A stretch of 22,865 nucleotides of DNA, from the NCBI GenBank assembly GCA_937903095.1, contig CALCZN010000348.1, forward strand, positions 1-22,865, read 5' to 3'. The position numbers and the translations under genes are program-made. The notes under the pieces are model-generated. The model was not told where the DNA came from, searched no databases, and saw only the letters and a program-made list of their open reading frames with translations. Below, piece after piece: positions 22,457-22,865 of this stretch. Each line of letters starts with the position of its first letter. Positions within the stretch are counted from its first letter, which is position 1. The stretch comes from Zeimonas sp937903095 (GTDB lineage: Bacteria > Pseudomonadota > Gammaproteobacteria > Burkholderiales > Burkholderiaceae_E).

Positions 22457-22865
22457 ATGGACGCGCTCGAGAAACTCCTGTCGTTCGCCTGCGGCACCGG
22501 TTTCGACGATCTCCCCGGTTCGACGGTGGAGCGAACGAAACGAGCCGTACTCGATACGCTCGCCGTCGGTGTCGCCGGCGCGAACGCGGCTTCGCTGCCG
22601 GAACTCACCGCGCTCGTTTCGCACTGGGGCGGCCGACCCGAGGCGACGCTGCTCACGAACGGCGAGCGGCTTCCGGCTCCGCTCGCCGCGCTCGTGAATG
22701 CGACCGCGGCGCGCGCCTGGGATCTCGACGACCTGCACGAGCAGAACACCTGCCATGTCCACGTGAGCCTGATCCCGGCCCTGCTCGCATCGAGCGAAGC
22801 ACGCGGCCCGGTCTCGGGCCGGGATTTCATCGCCGCGGTCGCCGTGGGGGCGGAGATCATCTCCC
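22457..22865 (+). CDS. MmgE/PrpD-family protein (3' end outside window)
   Basis: Only the first 136 residues are visible; family members usually have about 450. They match the N-terminal helical domain of MmgE/PrpD proteins: TVERTKRAVLDTLAVGVAGA, then LVNATAARAWDLDDLHEQN and a histidine-containing segment CHVHVSLIPALLASSEARG, then VSGRDFIAAVAVGAEI. The family includes 2-methylcitrate dehydratase and cis-aconitate decarboxylase as well as many untested lyases linked to TTT transporters. The aspartates and histidines around WDLDDLHE and HVH lie where the family has its active site. The ATG at 22457 has only a weak GGGA upstream. It follows tctC by 54 bp with a hairpin in between. The product probably acts on the imported acid or a derivative. 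Confidence 0.9.
   Translation, partial: MDALEKLLSFACGTGFDDLPGSTVERTKRAVLDTLAVGVAGANAASLPELTALVSHWGGRPEATLLTNGERLPAPLAALVNATAARAWDLDDLHEQNTCHVHVSLIPALLASSEARGPVSGRDFIAAVAVGAEIIS

Noticed and set aside
1..22865. Mobile element, CRISPR array, tRNA or phage genes
   Set aside because: No transposase or integrase motifs, no regular short repeats with spacers, and no clover-leaf-like sequence were seen on reading both strands.

Overview
The window is GC-rich, densely coding DNA that most resembles a betaproteobacterium of the order Burkholderiales (Alcaligenaceae/Comamonadaceae-like). This placement is an inference from gene content: two tripartite tricarboxylate transporter (TTT) operons with Bug-type binding proteins, several orphan Liv-type ABC binding proteins, and many small catabolic operons each next to its own regulator. 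I saw no rRNA, tRNA, CRISPR, insertion sequence, phage gene or integrase. The whole region reads as accessory catabolism and uptake.

Layout. (A) 1-4410, minus strand: a GcvA-like LysR regulator, then an old-yellow-enzyme-type flavin/Fe-S oxidoreductase, then a periplasmic ABC binding protein that runs off the left edge. A dyad operator overlaps the predicted oxidoreductase promoter. (B) 4520-10058, plus strand, divergent from the LysR gene: a tightly coupled operon of tctC (Tat-exported Bug protein), tctB, tctA, an enolase-superfamily enzyme and an M14-type metallopeptidase. (C) 10333-11421, plus strand: an AraC-family regulator, convergent with the next operon. (D) 17350-11430, minus strand: six genes in one direction (AhpD-like protein, two tandem paralogous ABC binding proteins, DUF169 protein, glutathione transferase, acyl-CoA ligase) with gaps of 7-47 bp. 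(E) 17552-22865, plus strand, divergent from D: GntR/HutC regulator, DUF6282 amidohydrolase-like protein, tctB, tctA, tctC, and the start of an MmgE/PrpD protein that runs off the right edge.

How they may work together (inference). Blocks D and E share a 201-bp divergent control region with a candidate GntR operator over the gntR start codon. They look like one catabolic island: TTT uptake of an organic acid, hydrolysis by the DUF6282 protein, CoA activation, and further steps by the AhpD-like, GST and PrpD proteins. Block B looks like a second uptake-and-processing unit whose TctA and TctC depart from several usual TTT motifs. Its enolase-superfamily enzyme also has an atypical active site. 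The substrates cannot be read from the sequence. No ABC permease or ATPase gene accompanies any of the three ABC binding proteins within the window.
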